A stretch of 18,908 bases of DNA from Pseudomonadota bacterium (GTDB lineage Bacteria > Pseudomonadota > Alphaproteobacteria > Sphingomonadales > Sphingomonadaceae), in assembly GCA_030271565.1 (NCBI GenBank), contig JARXKR010000024.1:1-18908 (forward strand), in the 5' to 3' direction. Every line of letters begins with the position of its first letter. Positions within the stretch are counted from its first letter, which is position 1. The translations under genes were made by a program, and so were the position numbers. The notes under the pieces are model-generated. The model saw nothing but the letters and a program-made list of their open reading frames with translations, did not search any database and was not told the DNA's origin. Shown here one piece after another: positions 1 to 6,974 of the stretch.

Positions 1-50
1 AGGACCTTGATCTTGCACCTTGGCGCAGCGCCACTTACAGCCCGCCAATC

Positions 51-1256
51 ATGAAGCGCACCACCGGCACCGATCGATCGATTACCCGCGGCTGGCGTCC
101 GGCCACGCAGGCCGTGCGCGGGGGGACCTGGCGCAGCGAGGCCGGAGAGACCAGCGAGGCGCTGTTCCTGACCTCGGGCTATGCCTACGACGACGCCGAA
201 ACCGCCGCCGCGCGGTTCCGCGGCGAAGACCCGGGGATGACCTATTCGCGGCTGCAGAACCCGACCGTGGCGATGCTCGAGGAACGCATTGCGCTGATGG
301 ACAAGGCCGAGGCGTGCCGGGTCCAGGCCTCGGGCATGGCGGCGATGACCGCGGCGCTGCTGTGCCAATTGAGCCAGGGCGACCACGTGGTCGCCGGGCG
401 CGCGGCGTTCGGTTCGTGCCGCTGGCTGGTCGACCAGCTCTTGCCGCGCTTCGGGATCGCCTCGAACACGATCGATGCGCGTGACAACGCTGCGTGGGCG
501 GCTGCGATCCAGTCCAATACCAAAGTGTTCTTCTTCGAAACCCCGGCCAACCCGACGATGGATATCGTCGATCTCAAGGCCGTGTGCGATCTCGCCAAGG
601 CGCACGGGATCGTCACGGTGGTGGATAACGCCTTTGCCACCCCCGCCTTGCAGCGCCCGATCGAATGGGGCGCCGATGTGGTGGCCTATTCGGCGACCAA
701 GATGATGGACGGGCAGGGCCGCGTGCTGGCGGGGGCGGTCGCGGGGTCGGCGCAGTTCATCAACGACAAACTGCTGCCGTTCCAGCGCAACACCGGGCCC
801 AACCTCTCGCCGTTCAATGCCTGGGTGGTCCTCAAGGGGCTCGAGACGCTCGATCTGCGCATCCGCCGCCAGAGCGAAAATGCGATGAAAGTCGGCTCAA
901 TGCTCGAGGCCCGGGTGCCCAAGATCAACCATCCGGGCTTGGCGAGCTTCCCGCAGCACAACCTCGCGATGCAGCAGATGGATGCCTGCGGCGGGATCTT
1001 CAGCTTCGAGGTCGAGGGTCGCGCGCAAGCACATGCCTTGCTCAACGCGCTGGAATTGATCGACATCTCGAACAATATCGGCGATTCGCGCAGCCTGATG
1101 TGCCACAATGCCTCGACCACGCACTACTCGGTCAGTGCCGCAGCGCGCGAGGAGATGGGGGTGACCGAGGGCATGTTGCGGCTCAACGTCGGGCTCGAAG
1201 ATCCCGCCGACCTGATCGAAGACCTTGACCAGGCGCTCAAGGTTGTCGGGCTTTGA
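51..1256 (+). CDS. metZ: O-succinylhomoserine sulfhydrylase (PLP-dependent)
   Basis: This 401-residue protein belongs to the Cys/Met-metabolism PLP enzymes (fold type I). Family members of the MetZ type convert O-succinylhomoserine and sulfide to homocysteine in the cytoplasm, the direct sulfhydrylation route to methionine. The phosphate-binding stretch QASGMAA lies at residues 92-98. The PLP-ring aspartate is D192 in VDNAFATP, and the Schiff-base lysine is K217 in YSATK. The SATK...DGQGRVLAGAV pattern fits MetZ better than the MetB or MetC branches, which remain possible. Length is normal and the C terminus is complete. ATG at 51 is the first in-frame start visible. No strong Shine-Dalgarno precedes it, and the leader is cut by the window edge. 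The next gene follows on the same strand after about 75 bp. Confidence 0.93.
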   Translation: MKRTTGTDRSITRGWRPATQAVRGGTWRSEAGETSEALFLTSGYAYDDAETAAARFRGEDPGMTYSRLQNPTVAMLEERIALMDKAEACRVQASGMAAMTAALLCQLSQGDHVVAGRAAFGSCRWLVDQLLPRFGIASNTIDARDNAAWAAAIQSNTKVFFFETPANPTMDIVDLKAVCDLAKAHGIVTVVDNAFATPALQRPIEWGADVVAYSATKMMDGQGRVLAGAVAGSAQFINDKLLPFQRNTGPNLSPFNAWVVLKGLETLDLRIRRQSENAMKVGSMLEARVPKINHPGLASFPQHNLAMQQMDACGGIFSFEVEGRAQAHALLNALELIDISNNIGDSRSLMCHNASTTHYSVSAAAREEMGVTEGMLRLNVGLEDPADLIEDLDQALKVVGL

Positions 1257-1331
1257 CACATCCTATGGCTTTAAATTGACTTGCAATTTCAGAGGCACCA
1301 AGGCTATTTGCCAGCGGGGGACGGGCTAAGC

Positions 1332-2696
1332 GTGGAAATCGAACGCCCGATGGATGCTGCCGATCTTTTTGCCGCAATCGTGGAAAATACCGACGCCGCG
1401 ATCGTTGGTAAAAACCTCGAAGGCCGGGTGCTGACCTGGAACCGGGCGGCGCAGACCGTGTTCGGCTGGACGGCTGAAGAGATGATCGGGCAATCGATCC
1501 GCCGCATCATTCCGGCCGACCGCCAAGCTGAAGAAGACGAAATCCTGGCAACAATCCGGCGCGACGAAAGCGTGGACCGGCTGGATACCGTTCGCCTCCA
1601 CAAGGATGGCTCGCTGATCCATATCGCCGTGCTGGTATCACCGATCCGCGACGCCAGCGGCACCATCATCGGTGCGAGCAAGATCGCTTACGACGTTTCC
1701 GACGAATTGCGCACGCGCAAAGCGCTGAACGAGATCGAGACCCGCTTCAGCCTGATGGCGGACAACATTGCCCAGCTGGCGTGGATCGCTGACAGCCAGG
1801 GCGATGTTACCTGGTTCAATCGCCGCTGGACCGACTACACTGGCGAATCCTTTGCCGATGCGATCGGTCCGGACCGCATGCATGTGGTTCATCCCGACCA
1901 TATCGAGCGGGTTGAGCAACACTATCTGCAATGCATCGCTGAAGGCCGCGAGTGGGAAGACACTTTCCCGCTGCGCGGGGTGGACGGGCAATACCGCTGG
2001 TTCCTGTCGCGCGCCGTGCCGCTGCGCGATGAGGCCGGCCAGGTGAAGTGCTGGTTTGGCACCAACACCGATGTTACCGAGCTGCGCGATGCCGAGCGGC
2101 GGATCGAGCTGCTGCTGATGGAGGTCAACCACCGCTCGAAGAATCTGCTGTCGGTGGTCCAGTCAATGGCGCGGCGGACGGCTTCGACCAGCGAAGACTT
2201 CATTCCCCGGCTCGAGCAGCGCATTGCCGCGCTCGCCGCCAACCAGGACGTGCTGGTGCAGCGCAACTGGTCGCCGGTGCCCTTGCGCGAACTGATCGGC
2301 GCGCAGCTGCTGTTCCTTGAACAGGCTGCTGCGCAAACCGACATCAAGGGGCCCGACGTTGTAATCCAGGCCAACACGGCCGAGGCGTTGAGCATGGCGC
2401 TGCACGAACTGGCGACCAACGCCGAAAAGTACGGTGCCTATTCGGTACCCGGCGGGCTGGTCAAAATCAGCTGGGACGTCGGCGGGATCGGAACGGAGTC
2501 GGAATTCGTCATGCGCTGGGTCGAAAGCGGCGGACCGCCAGTGCTGCAAAACGGGCAACCCGGGTTCGGGACACGGATTATCCGCGATGTCCCGAGCGGG
2601 CGGCTGCGCGGCGAGGTTGAAACCGAATACGCCCCGCAGGGCTTCCGCTTCACCTTGCGCTGCCCCGCCGCCAATGTGCTGGCGCTGCCCGTGTAA
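1332..2696 (+). CDS. PAS-PAS HWE-family sensor histidine kinase
   Basis: This is a soluble, probably cytoplasmic sensor kinase with no membrane segment. From the GTG at 1332 it has 454 residues. A PAS domain spans about 10-122 and a PAS_3-like domain about 138-250 (WFNRRWTDYTG). The HWE kinase core follows: H-box EVNHRSKN with phospho-acceptor H267, N-box HELATNAEKYGA with N363, and the WxE motif RWVESGGP (W396, E398), then a GFG glycine box. The first PAS lacks the LOV cysteine motif, so flavin photochemistry is unlikely. The start is uncertain: the frame opens at TTG 1281, GTG 1332 has GGGGGACGGG upstream (1316-1325), and ATG 1350 has no ribosome site. No response regulator is adjacent. HWE kinases with HRxxN often phosphorylate PhyR-type regulators in sphingomonads; that link is inference here. 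Confidence 0.88.
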   Translation: MEIERPMDAADLFAAIVENTDAAIVGKNLEGRVLTWNRAAQTVFGWTAEEMIGQSIRRIIPADRQAEEDEILATIRRDESVDRLDTVRLHKDGSLIHIAVLVSPIRDASGTIIGASKIAYDVSDELRTRKALNEIETRFSLMADNIAQLAWIADSQGDVTWFNRRWTDYTGESFADAIGPDRMHVVHPDHIERVEQHYLQCIAEGREWEDTFPLRGVDGQYRWFLSRAVPLRDEAGQVKCWFGTNTDVTELRDAERRIELLLMEVNHRSKNLLSVVQSMARRTASTSEDFIPRLEQRIAALAANQDVLVQRNWSPVPLRELIGAQLLFLEQAAAQTDIKGPDVVIQANTAEALSMALHELATNAEKYGAYSVPGGLVKISWDVGGIGTESEFVMRWVESGGPPVLQNGQPGFGTRIIRDVPSGRLRGEVETEYAPQGFRFTLRCPAANVLALPV

Positions 2697-2707
2697 TTCT
2701 TGTTTCT

Positions 2708-2824
2708 CCGTTCGTGGTGAGGAGGGACAGAGCGAAGCGAAGGCCCGTCTCGAACCACCTGGCGCAGCGCATGGTCCTTCGAGACGCCACACCGCTTCGC
2801 TCTGCGGCTCCTCAGGACGAACGG
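2708..2824. repeat. 117-bp imperfect inverted-repeat intergenic element
   Basis: The two halves are near reverse complements. The left arm begins CCGTTCGT at 2708 and the right arm ends ACGAACGG at 2824. Matching blocks in order from the outside are CCGTTCGT, TGAGGAG, CAGAGCGAAGCG and GTCTCGAA, separated by short mismatched blocks that change in both arms. The centre, about 2758-2775, is unpaired. The TTCGTCCTGAG-type ends resemble a dispersed intergenic repeat I know from sphingomonad genomes; copy number cannot be seen here. It lies between the kinase gene and apaG, both on +, so its transcript could form a long hairpin that ends or protects mRNA. There is no T-tract. Confidence 0.85.
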
Positions 2825-2900
2825 GGTTGGATTGCGGGAAATGCGGGTGGGGCGTAACCGCCATTGTCGCAGCCGCTGCCAGTCGCTATCTCGCTCAGCA

Positions 2901-3299
2901 ATGAAAGAGCTCTTCCAGCATGCCGCGATAACCGAAGGCATCACCGTGCGCGTCGCGGTCAGCTTCCTGCCCGATCAGAGCCAGATCGAGGCGGGCAAGT
3001 GGTTCTGGGTCTATCACATCAGGATCGAGAACGAATCGGACGAGGCGGTCCAGCTGCTGACCCGGCATTGGAAAATCACCGACGGCCGCGGCATGGTCAA
3101 CTATGTCGAGGGTGAAGGCGTGGTCGGGCAGCAGCCGCTGTTGCTCCCCGGGCAGAGCCACGATTATGTCTCGGGCTGCCCGCTGGGCACGCCGCACGGC
3201 AGCATGGCGGGGCACTACACCTTCCTCCGCACCGACGATTCGCTGCTCGAAGTTGCGATCCCGTTTTTCCCGCTGGCTGCGCCTGCGACCGCTGACTGA
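2901..3299 (+). CDS. apaG: ApaG family protein (Co2+/Mg2+ efflux protein ApaG)
   Basis: This 132-residue protein is a single ApaG/DUF525 beta-sandwich domain. Diagnostic stretches are YHIRIENES (about residues 38-46), LLTRHWKITD, VEGEGVVGQQP, the PGQSHDYVSGCPL segment, and GSMAGHYTF. Length matches the family, which is usually about 125 residues. The biochemical role is not firmly settled; the name comes from the apaGH operon and from a cobalt-resistance phenotype in enterobacteria. ATG 2901 is chosen because the domain starts there (MKELFQHAAITEGITV); the frame runs further upstream, but that part is unrelated to ApaG. Its stop lies 9 bp before the GTG of the LysR gene, so the two are probably cotranscribed. 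Confidence 0.93.
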   Translation: MKELFQHAAITEGITVRVAVSFLPDQSQIEAGKWFWVYHIRIENESDEAVQLLTRHWKITDGRGMVNYVEGEGVVGQQPLLLPGQSHDYVSGCPLGTPHGSMAGHYTFLRTDDSLLEVAIPFFPLAAPATAD

Positions 3300-3308
3300 G
3301 CGCAGCCA

Positions 3309-4109
3309 GTGAAGCGCACGCACCTTCCCTTGAACGCCCTGCGCGTGTTCGACGCGGCGGCGCGCCACCTCTCGTTCACCCGCGCGGCGGACGAACTGGC
3401 GGTGACCCCCGCAGCGGTCGGCCAGCAGATCCGCGCGCTCGAGGATGTGCTGGGCGTAGTATTGTTCCGCCGCACCCCCAAGGGGCTCGAACTGACCGAT
3501 GAGGCTTCAGCCGGGCTCGAAGCACTGCGCACCGGGTTCCTCCATTTCGAGGATGCAGTCCGCGCGATGCAGGCCGGGCAATCGAGCCACGTCTATACCA
3601 TCGCCGCGCCGCGCGAATTCTTCGCCACTTGGCTCGCGCCAAGGCTCGCCGCGTTCCGCCAGACCAACGCCGAAGTGCGCTACAACCTGGTGTCCGACGA
3701 AGATGCCGATTTCACCGAGGCCAACCTCGATCTCGCGGTGCGCTGGGCCGAAGGGCCGGGCGAGCTTGAAGGGGTGGCGCTGGGCGAGGCTAGCCGGGTC
3801 TCGGTCGGCACCATCGAATCAGGGGGGGGATGCTGGATCGCCTGGCCGGGCGACCCGGTGCCCGAAGGTGAGGGCTGCGAGGCCCCGCTGCTCAATGTCG
3901 GCGATGCGGGGCAAGCGCTCGCCGCCGCCGCTGCCGGGATGGGCCGCGCCCGGGTGCCCGCGCTGCTCGCGCAGTCATGGCTCGATAACGGCCGGATCAA
4001 GGCGCTGGGCGAGGCCGAAGAGTGCCGCCAAAGCTACTGGCTGGTCGCCCCCGCGCCGCAATGGCGGCAGAAGAAGGTCAAGGCGCTGGTGGCGTTTTTG
4101 GCGGGGTAA
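3309..4109 (+). CDS. LysR-type transcriptional regulator, GcvA-like, short effector domain
   Basis: This 266-residue protein has an N-terminal winged helix-turn-helix (about residues 8-66). LNALRVFDAAARHLSFTRAA, VTPAAVGQQIRALE and LFRR are typical of the GcvA subgroup. The rest is a reduced LysR substrate-binding domain (about 90-266). LysR proteins usually have about 290-310 residues, so roughly 30 are missing, apparently from the first effector subdomain after DLAVRWAEGP. The start is GTG 3309, 9 bp after apaG, without a strong Shine-Dalgarno, so translational reinitiation is likely. An uninterrupted run of eight G occurs at 3822-3829 within the frame. The regulated target is unknown and no divergent neighbour offers a clue. 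Confidence 0.85.
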   Translation: MKRTHLPLNALRVFDAAARHLSFTRAADELAVTPAAVGQQIRALEDVLGVVLFRRTPKGLELTDEASAGLEALRTGFLHFEDAVRAMQAGQSSHVYTIAAPREFFATWLAPRLAAFRQTNAEVRYNLVSDEDADFTEANLDLAVRWAEGPGELEGVALGEASRVSVGTIESGGGCWIAWPGDPVPEGEGCEAPLLNVGDAGQALAAAAAGMGRARVPALLAQSWLDNGRIKALGEAEECRQSYWLVAPAPQWRQKKVKALVAFLAG

Positions 4110-4115
4110 ATTGCT

Positions 4116-4158
4116 GCAGTCAGCTGCACTGCCGGATGTTCCGCGGCCTGATTGGCCG
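4116..4158 (+). terminator. Possible weak terminator hairpins after the LysR gene
   Basis: Two small dyads follow the LysR stop: GCAGT/ACTGC (4116-4120 with 4128-4132) and CGGCC-TGATT-GGCCG (4144-4158). Neither is followed by a T-run, so Rho-independent termination is uncertain. The rest of the 4110-4274 gap holds no gene that I can support apart from the six-codon frame described separately. Confidence 0.25.
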
Positions 4159-4257
4159 ATCGCGACTACGCGGTGGCAAACCTGCGAAATTAAGTGCATA
4201 GCCAGAAACGTTGGGGGATGGGGCGGTGCTGCACGCCAATTCGAGAGGCTCAACCTC

Positions 4258-4278
4258 ATGCCCAAAACTCCGCCATGA
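4258..4278 (+). CDS. Possible six-codon leader ORF overlapping the kinase start
   Basis: ATG 4258 opens a frame encoding MPKTPP that ends in a TGA sharing bases with the kinase ATG at 4275 (ATGA). A GAGAGG at 4243-4248 stands 9 bases before ATG 4258, a suitable ribosome-binding distance. The kinase ATG itself has no such site. Translation of the leader could therefore deliver ribosomes to the kinase start. This is inference, and such short frames arise often by chance. Confidence 0.3.
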   Translation: MPKTPP

Positions 4279-5258
4279 CCGACCAATGGAGCAACCAGCA
4301 TCTGCGATTTGCCATCGAAGCCGCGTGCGTCGCGCTGTGGTGGTGGAACGTTGACGACAACACCTTTGGCATGGACCCGCGCGGCTTTGATTTATGGGGT
4401 CTGCCAAATTCCGGCTCGGTAGAATTCGAAGAGCTTTCGGTCAACATCCACCCCGCCGATCGGGACCGGGTCAGAGCGGCCTTCATTGCTACCCGATCGG
4501 TTGACGGTTCCTATGAGATCGACTTCCGGATCATTGTCGGCGAGGATATTCGCTGGATCTCCGCGCGGGGCCAGGGTGCCGATGCGGGGATTGTCGGTAG
4601 AACGATGTTCGGCGTTTTTCTCGATGTGACAGGCCGGAAACAGGCGGAGGAAGGGAGCGAGTTACTGGCCGGGGAGATGAGCCACCGGGTCAAGAACCTG
4701 CTCGCGATCGCTGCCAGCCTGACTGCTTTTACCTCTCGCTCGGCTCAAACCGTCGAGGACATGGCGCGCGAACTTACGCTGCGGCTGGCTGCGCTGGGGC
4801 GGGCGCACGATCTGGTCAGACCACTACCCGGCGAACAAGGCCACGCCGTAATTCTGGCCGACCTGATAAGCGTCCTGGTTGCCCCGTACGACGATTTGGG
4901 TGCGTTCAGTGGCCGTGTCAGGGTGGCAGTGCCCCGCATGGGGGTTGGGGAACGCACTGCGACTGCGCTCGCGATGGTGTTCCACGAACTCGCAACCAAT
5001 TCGGCAAAGCATGGCGCACTATCCAGCGAGACCGGATCATTGGCCATTTCCGGCAGCACCGAAGGCGAGGTCTTGAAACTGATCTGGGCAGAAACCGGCG
5101 GGCCCGAGATCCTTGAGGAACCGGCGTTGAAAGGCTTTGGCAGCCGGATGGTGCAGAAAAACCTGGCCGGCCCGCTCGGAGGATCAATCACTTACGACTG
5201 GCAACCCACTGGTTTGGTCGCGTCTTTGGCGATGAAAGCGGCTGCGCTCGCGCTTTGA
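4275..5258 (+). CDS. Single-PAS HWE-family sensor histidine kinase
   Basis: This is a 327-residue soluble kinase. A PAS_3-like sensor domain covers about residues 10-122 (WWWNVDDNTFGM, FEELSVNIHPADRDRV, then FLDVTGRKQAEE). The HWE core follows: H-box EMSHRVKNLLAI with H137, N-box FHELATNSAKHGALS with N242, WxE in WAETGGP (W271, E273) and the GFGSRMV glycine box. The HRxxN motif is intact, as in sphingomonad kinases that feed the general stress response. ATG 4275 is chosen because PAS homology begins soon after it; an in-frame GTG at 4194 would add 27 low-quality residues. No response regulator is adjacent. It is not an obvious recent duplicate of the kinase at 1332, because domain number and sequence differ. 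Confidence 0.87.
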   Translation: MTDQWSNQHLRFAIEAACVALWWWNVDDNTFGMDPRGFDLWGLPNSGSVEFEELSVNIHPADRDRVRAAFIATRSVDGSYEIDFRIIVGEDIRWISARGQGADAGIVGRTMFGVFLDVTGRKQAEEGSELLAGEMSHRVKNLLAIAASLTAFTSRSAQTVEDMARELTLRLAALGRAHDLVRPLPGEQGHAVILADLISVLVAPYDDLGAFSGRVRVAVPRMGVGERTATALAMVFHELATNSAKHGALSSETGSLAISGSTEGEVLKLIWAETGGPEILEEPALKGFGSRMVQKNLAGPLGGSITYDWQPTGLVASLAMKAAALAL

Positions 5259-5270
5259 TTGGCCCGGCTA

Positions 5271-5319
5271 TTGCGGCATTTTGTAAAGCCGCAAGCGTGA
5301 CGACTTTTGCCGTCACGCT
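5271..5319. terminator. Paired hairpins between convergent genes
   Basis: There are two perfect stems: TTGCGGC (5271-5277) with GCCGCAA (5288-5294), loop of 10, and AGCGTGACG (5294-5302) with CGTCACGCT (5311-5319), loop of 8. They share base 5294. They sit between the kinase stop (5258, +) and the stop of the CsbD-like gene (5334, -), as expected of a bidirectional terminator. No clear T-run follows on either strand, so the mechanism is uncertain. Confidence 0.6.
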
Positions 5320-5333
5320 CATGACCCGATGTT

Positions 5334-5504
5334 TCAGATTTTGTCGCCGAGTGCGCCTTCGACCGCGCCCTTGGCTTTCTGCAGCTTGCCCTTGACCTGC
5401 TGGGCAGCGCCTTCGTCGCGGGTATTGGGATTGTCGCTGTGCTGCTTGGCCTTGCCCATTGCGTCGTTGGCGGCGCCTTTGGCTTTGTCGATCAGTTCAC
5501 CCAT
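5334..5504 (-). CDS. CsbD-like small stress protein
   Basis: This is a 56-residue, highly charged protein of the CsbD family. It opens MGELIDKAKGAANDAMGK and later has GAAQQVKGKLQKAKGAVEGALGD, the duplicated KGK/KGA helical pattern of the family. CsbD-like proteins are abundant, stress-induced and of unknown molecular function. The start at 5504 is chosen over 5534 because AAAGGA precedes it at about 7 bases and homology begins there. I looked upstream (5505-5600) for a GGAAC-N16/17-CGTT promoter on the minus strand and did not find one. It faces the HWE kinase gene tail to tail. Confidence 0.85.
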   Translation of the reverse strand: MGELIDKAKGAANDAMGKAKQHSDNPNTRDEGAAQQVKGKLQKAKGAVEGALGDKI

Positions 5505-5596
5505 GGTCGGTTCCTTTGTCTCGATACGCCCCACAATGGTTTAACCCACCAGCAGAGAAATCGTTTCGTTGCAGATATGTAACCGCAACCCAGCGA

Positions 5597-6877
5597 CTAC
5601 CGCACCAACACCCCGCCCTTCATCACATGTTGGGTCCGCTCAAGCACCGTAATATCCTCCAGCGGATTGCTCTGCACCGCCACCAAATCCCCATAATGCC
5701 CCGGCGTCAGCGACCCCACATCCTTGCTCCACCCCAGAAACTCTGCCGCAACGGTGGTCGCGGACTGGATCGCCTGCATGGGCGTCATCCCATACCGCAC
5801 CATATATTTGAACTGCCGCGCGTTGAGGCCGTGGGGGTAGACCCCGGCGTCGGTGCCGAACGGCAGCTTGATCCCGAGCTTGACCGCCTTGGTGAAGCCC
5901 TGCCGCTGCGCCTCGGTGGTTTCGGTGTTCTTGCGCAGCATGCCTTCGGGCCAGTGATCGCGGTGGCCGATCTCGTCGATCCAGTCGCCGTCGTAGATGT
6001 CCATGTCGAGGAACACGCCCTTGGCCTTGGCCATCCGCAGACCCTCGTCGTCGATCAGGCTGGCGTGTTCGATCCCGCGGACGCCGGCACGCATCGCGCT
6101 CTTGATCCCTTCCGCGCCGTGGGCATGCGCGGTGACCCATGAGCCGCGCGACTTGGCGACCTTCACCGCCGCGGCCATCTCCTCTTCGGACAGTTCCTGC
6201 TGGCCCGGCTCGGTCCCTTCGGCAAGCACTGCGCCGGTCGCGATCAGCTTGATCGAATCTGCGCCGTGCTGGAACAGGTAATTGACCTTGAGCTCGGCAT
6301 CCGCCGCGTTCGTCACCACGCCCGCGCGCATGTCCGCCGGGATTTCAACATCGGGGGCAAGGCCGGTGACTTCACCGCCGCCGCCGGGGATTGTGACATA
6401 GGCCCCGACCGCGCTGATCCGCGGCCCTGGCACATCGCCGCGGTTGACTGCGTTGCGCAATTCAACATCGGCAAAGGCGCGGAAGCTGCCGACATCGTGG
6501 ACGGTGGTGAACCCAGCCTCGAGCGTAACGCGGGCATTGCGCGCGCCGATAAAGCCGATCTCGATCGGCGAATGGAGCAGCGGCTCGGCCACGTTGCTCG
6601 ATTGCTCGACATCGGCGAGATGGACGTGGCAATCGATCAGTCCGGGCAGAACCCATAGCCCCGACCAGTCGGTCACCCGCGCTCCAGCAGGCGGCTGAAT
6701 CCATGGCGCAACCGCCGTCACCCGGCCATCGTCGATGCGGATCGACTGGTCGGCCAGCACTTGCCCGGTGGCAGGTTCGATCAGGTGCCCGGCGTGGACA
6801 TAGACGGTGTCGGCCATGGCCGGGGCTGGGACGGCGAGGGCAAGCGCCAAAGCGATGCGGGCAGTGGGGAGGTTCAT
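5597..6877 (-). CDS. Exported metal-dependent amidohydrolase (imidazolonepropionase/prolidase-like)
   Basis: The 426-residue protein starts with a signal peptide (MNLPTARIALALALAVPAPA, likely cut near AMA-D), so it is probably periplasmic. It is a COG1228-type amidohydrolase with a binuclear metal site. HVH is at residues 84-86 (GLIDCHVHLAD), the SIKLIATGAV segment carries the candidate bridging carboxylated lysine, WVTAHAHG gives the next histidines, GIEHAS follows, and FGTDAGVYPHG gives the catalytic aspartate. Characterised relatives cleave Xaa-Pro, Xaa-Arg or Xaa-Lys dipeptides and N-acyl amino acids. The exact substrate cannot be told. The start at 6877 is chosen for the signal peptide, though no good ribosome site is visible. 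It diverges from an MFS transporter gene. Confidence 0.88.
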   Translation of the reverse strand: MNLPTARIALALALAVPAPAMADTVYVHAGHLIEPATGQVLADQSIRIDDGRVTAVAPWIQPPAGARVTDWSGLWVLPGLIDCHVHLADVEQSSNVAEPLLHSPIEIGFIGARNARVTLEAGFTTVHDVGSFRAFADVELRNAVNRGDVPGPRISAVGAYVTIPGGGGEVTGLAPDVEIPADMRAGVVTNAADAELKVNYLFQHGADSIKLIATGAVLAEGTEPGQQELSEEEMAAAVKVAKSRGSWVTAHAHGAEGIKSAMRAGVRGIEHASLIDDEGLRMAKAKGVFLDMDIYDGDWIDEIGHRDHWPEGMLRKNTETTEAQRQGFTKAVKLGIKLPFGTDAGVYPHGLNARQFKYMVRYGMTPMQAIQSATTVAAEFLGWSKDVGSLTPGHYGDLVAVQSNPLEDITVLERTQHVMKGGVLVR

Positions 6878-6974
6878 CGGCGCAAGGTGCAATGCATCGC
6901 GGACAAGGGCAATGGGGTGGTTTCCATTTGCCGGGAACTTGGCATAACCCGCGCAGGTTTCGACAGGGGAAGTC
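6878..6974. promoter_or_regulatory. Divergent intergenic region between amidohydrolase and MFS genes
   Basis: This 97-bp gap must hold both promoters unless they lie in coding sequence. Visible structure is a short dyad TGCAATGCA (6888-6896) and an imperfect inverted repeat GGGCAATGG / CCATTTGCC (6907-6915 with 6924-6932, one bulged base). CATAAC at 6943-6948 is a possible -10 on the plus strand with a poor -35. A regulator could bind here and control both genes, but none is encoded next to it. Confidence 0.35.

Noticed and set aside
1..50. A SAM-binding riboswitch before metZ
   Set aside because: Methionine genes of alphaproteobacteria often have one, but I could not match the SAM-II or SAM/SAH cores. 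Only a small dyad TGGCG-CAG-CGCCA (21-33) is visible and the leader is cut by the window edge.
1276..1310. TTGACT followed by GCTATT as a promoter for the first kinase gene
   Set aside because: The spacing is about 21 bases and the -10 is poor, so I do not annotate it. It would, however, argue against the TTG start at 1281.
5505..5596. EcfG promoter for the CsbD-like gene
   Set aside because: No GGAAC-N16/17-CGTT pair is found on the minus strand; the only GGAAC there belongs to the ribosome-site region and lacks a partner.
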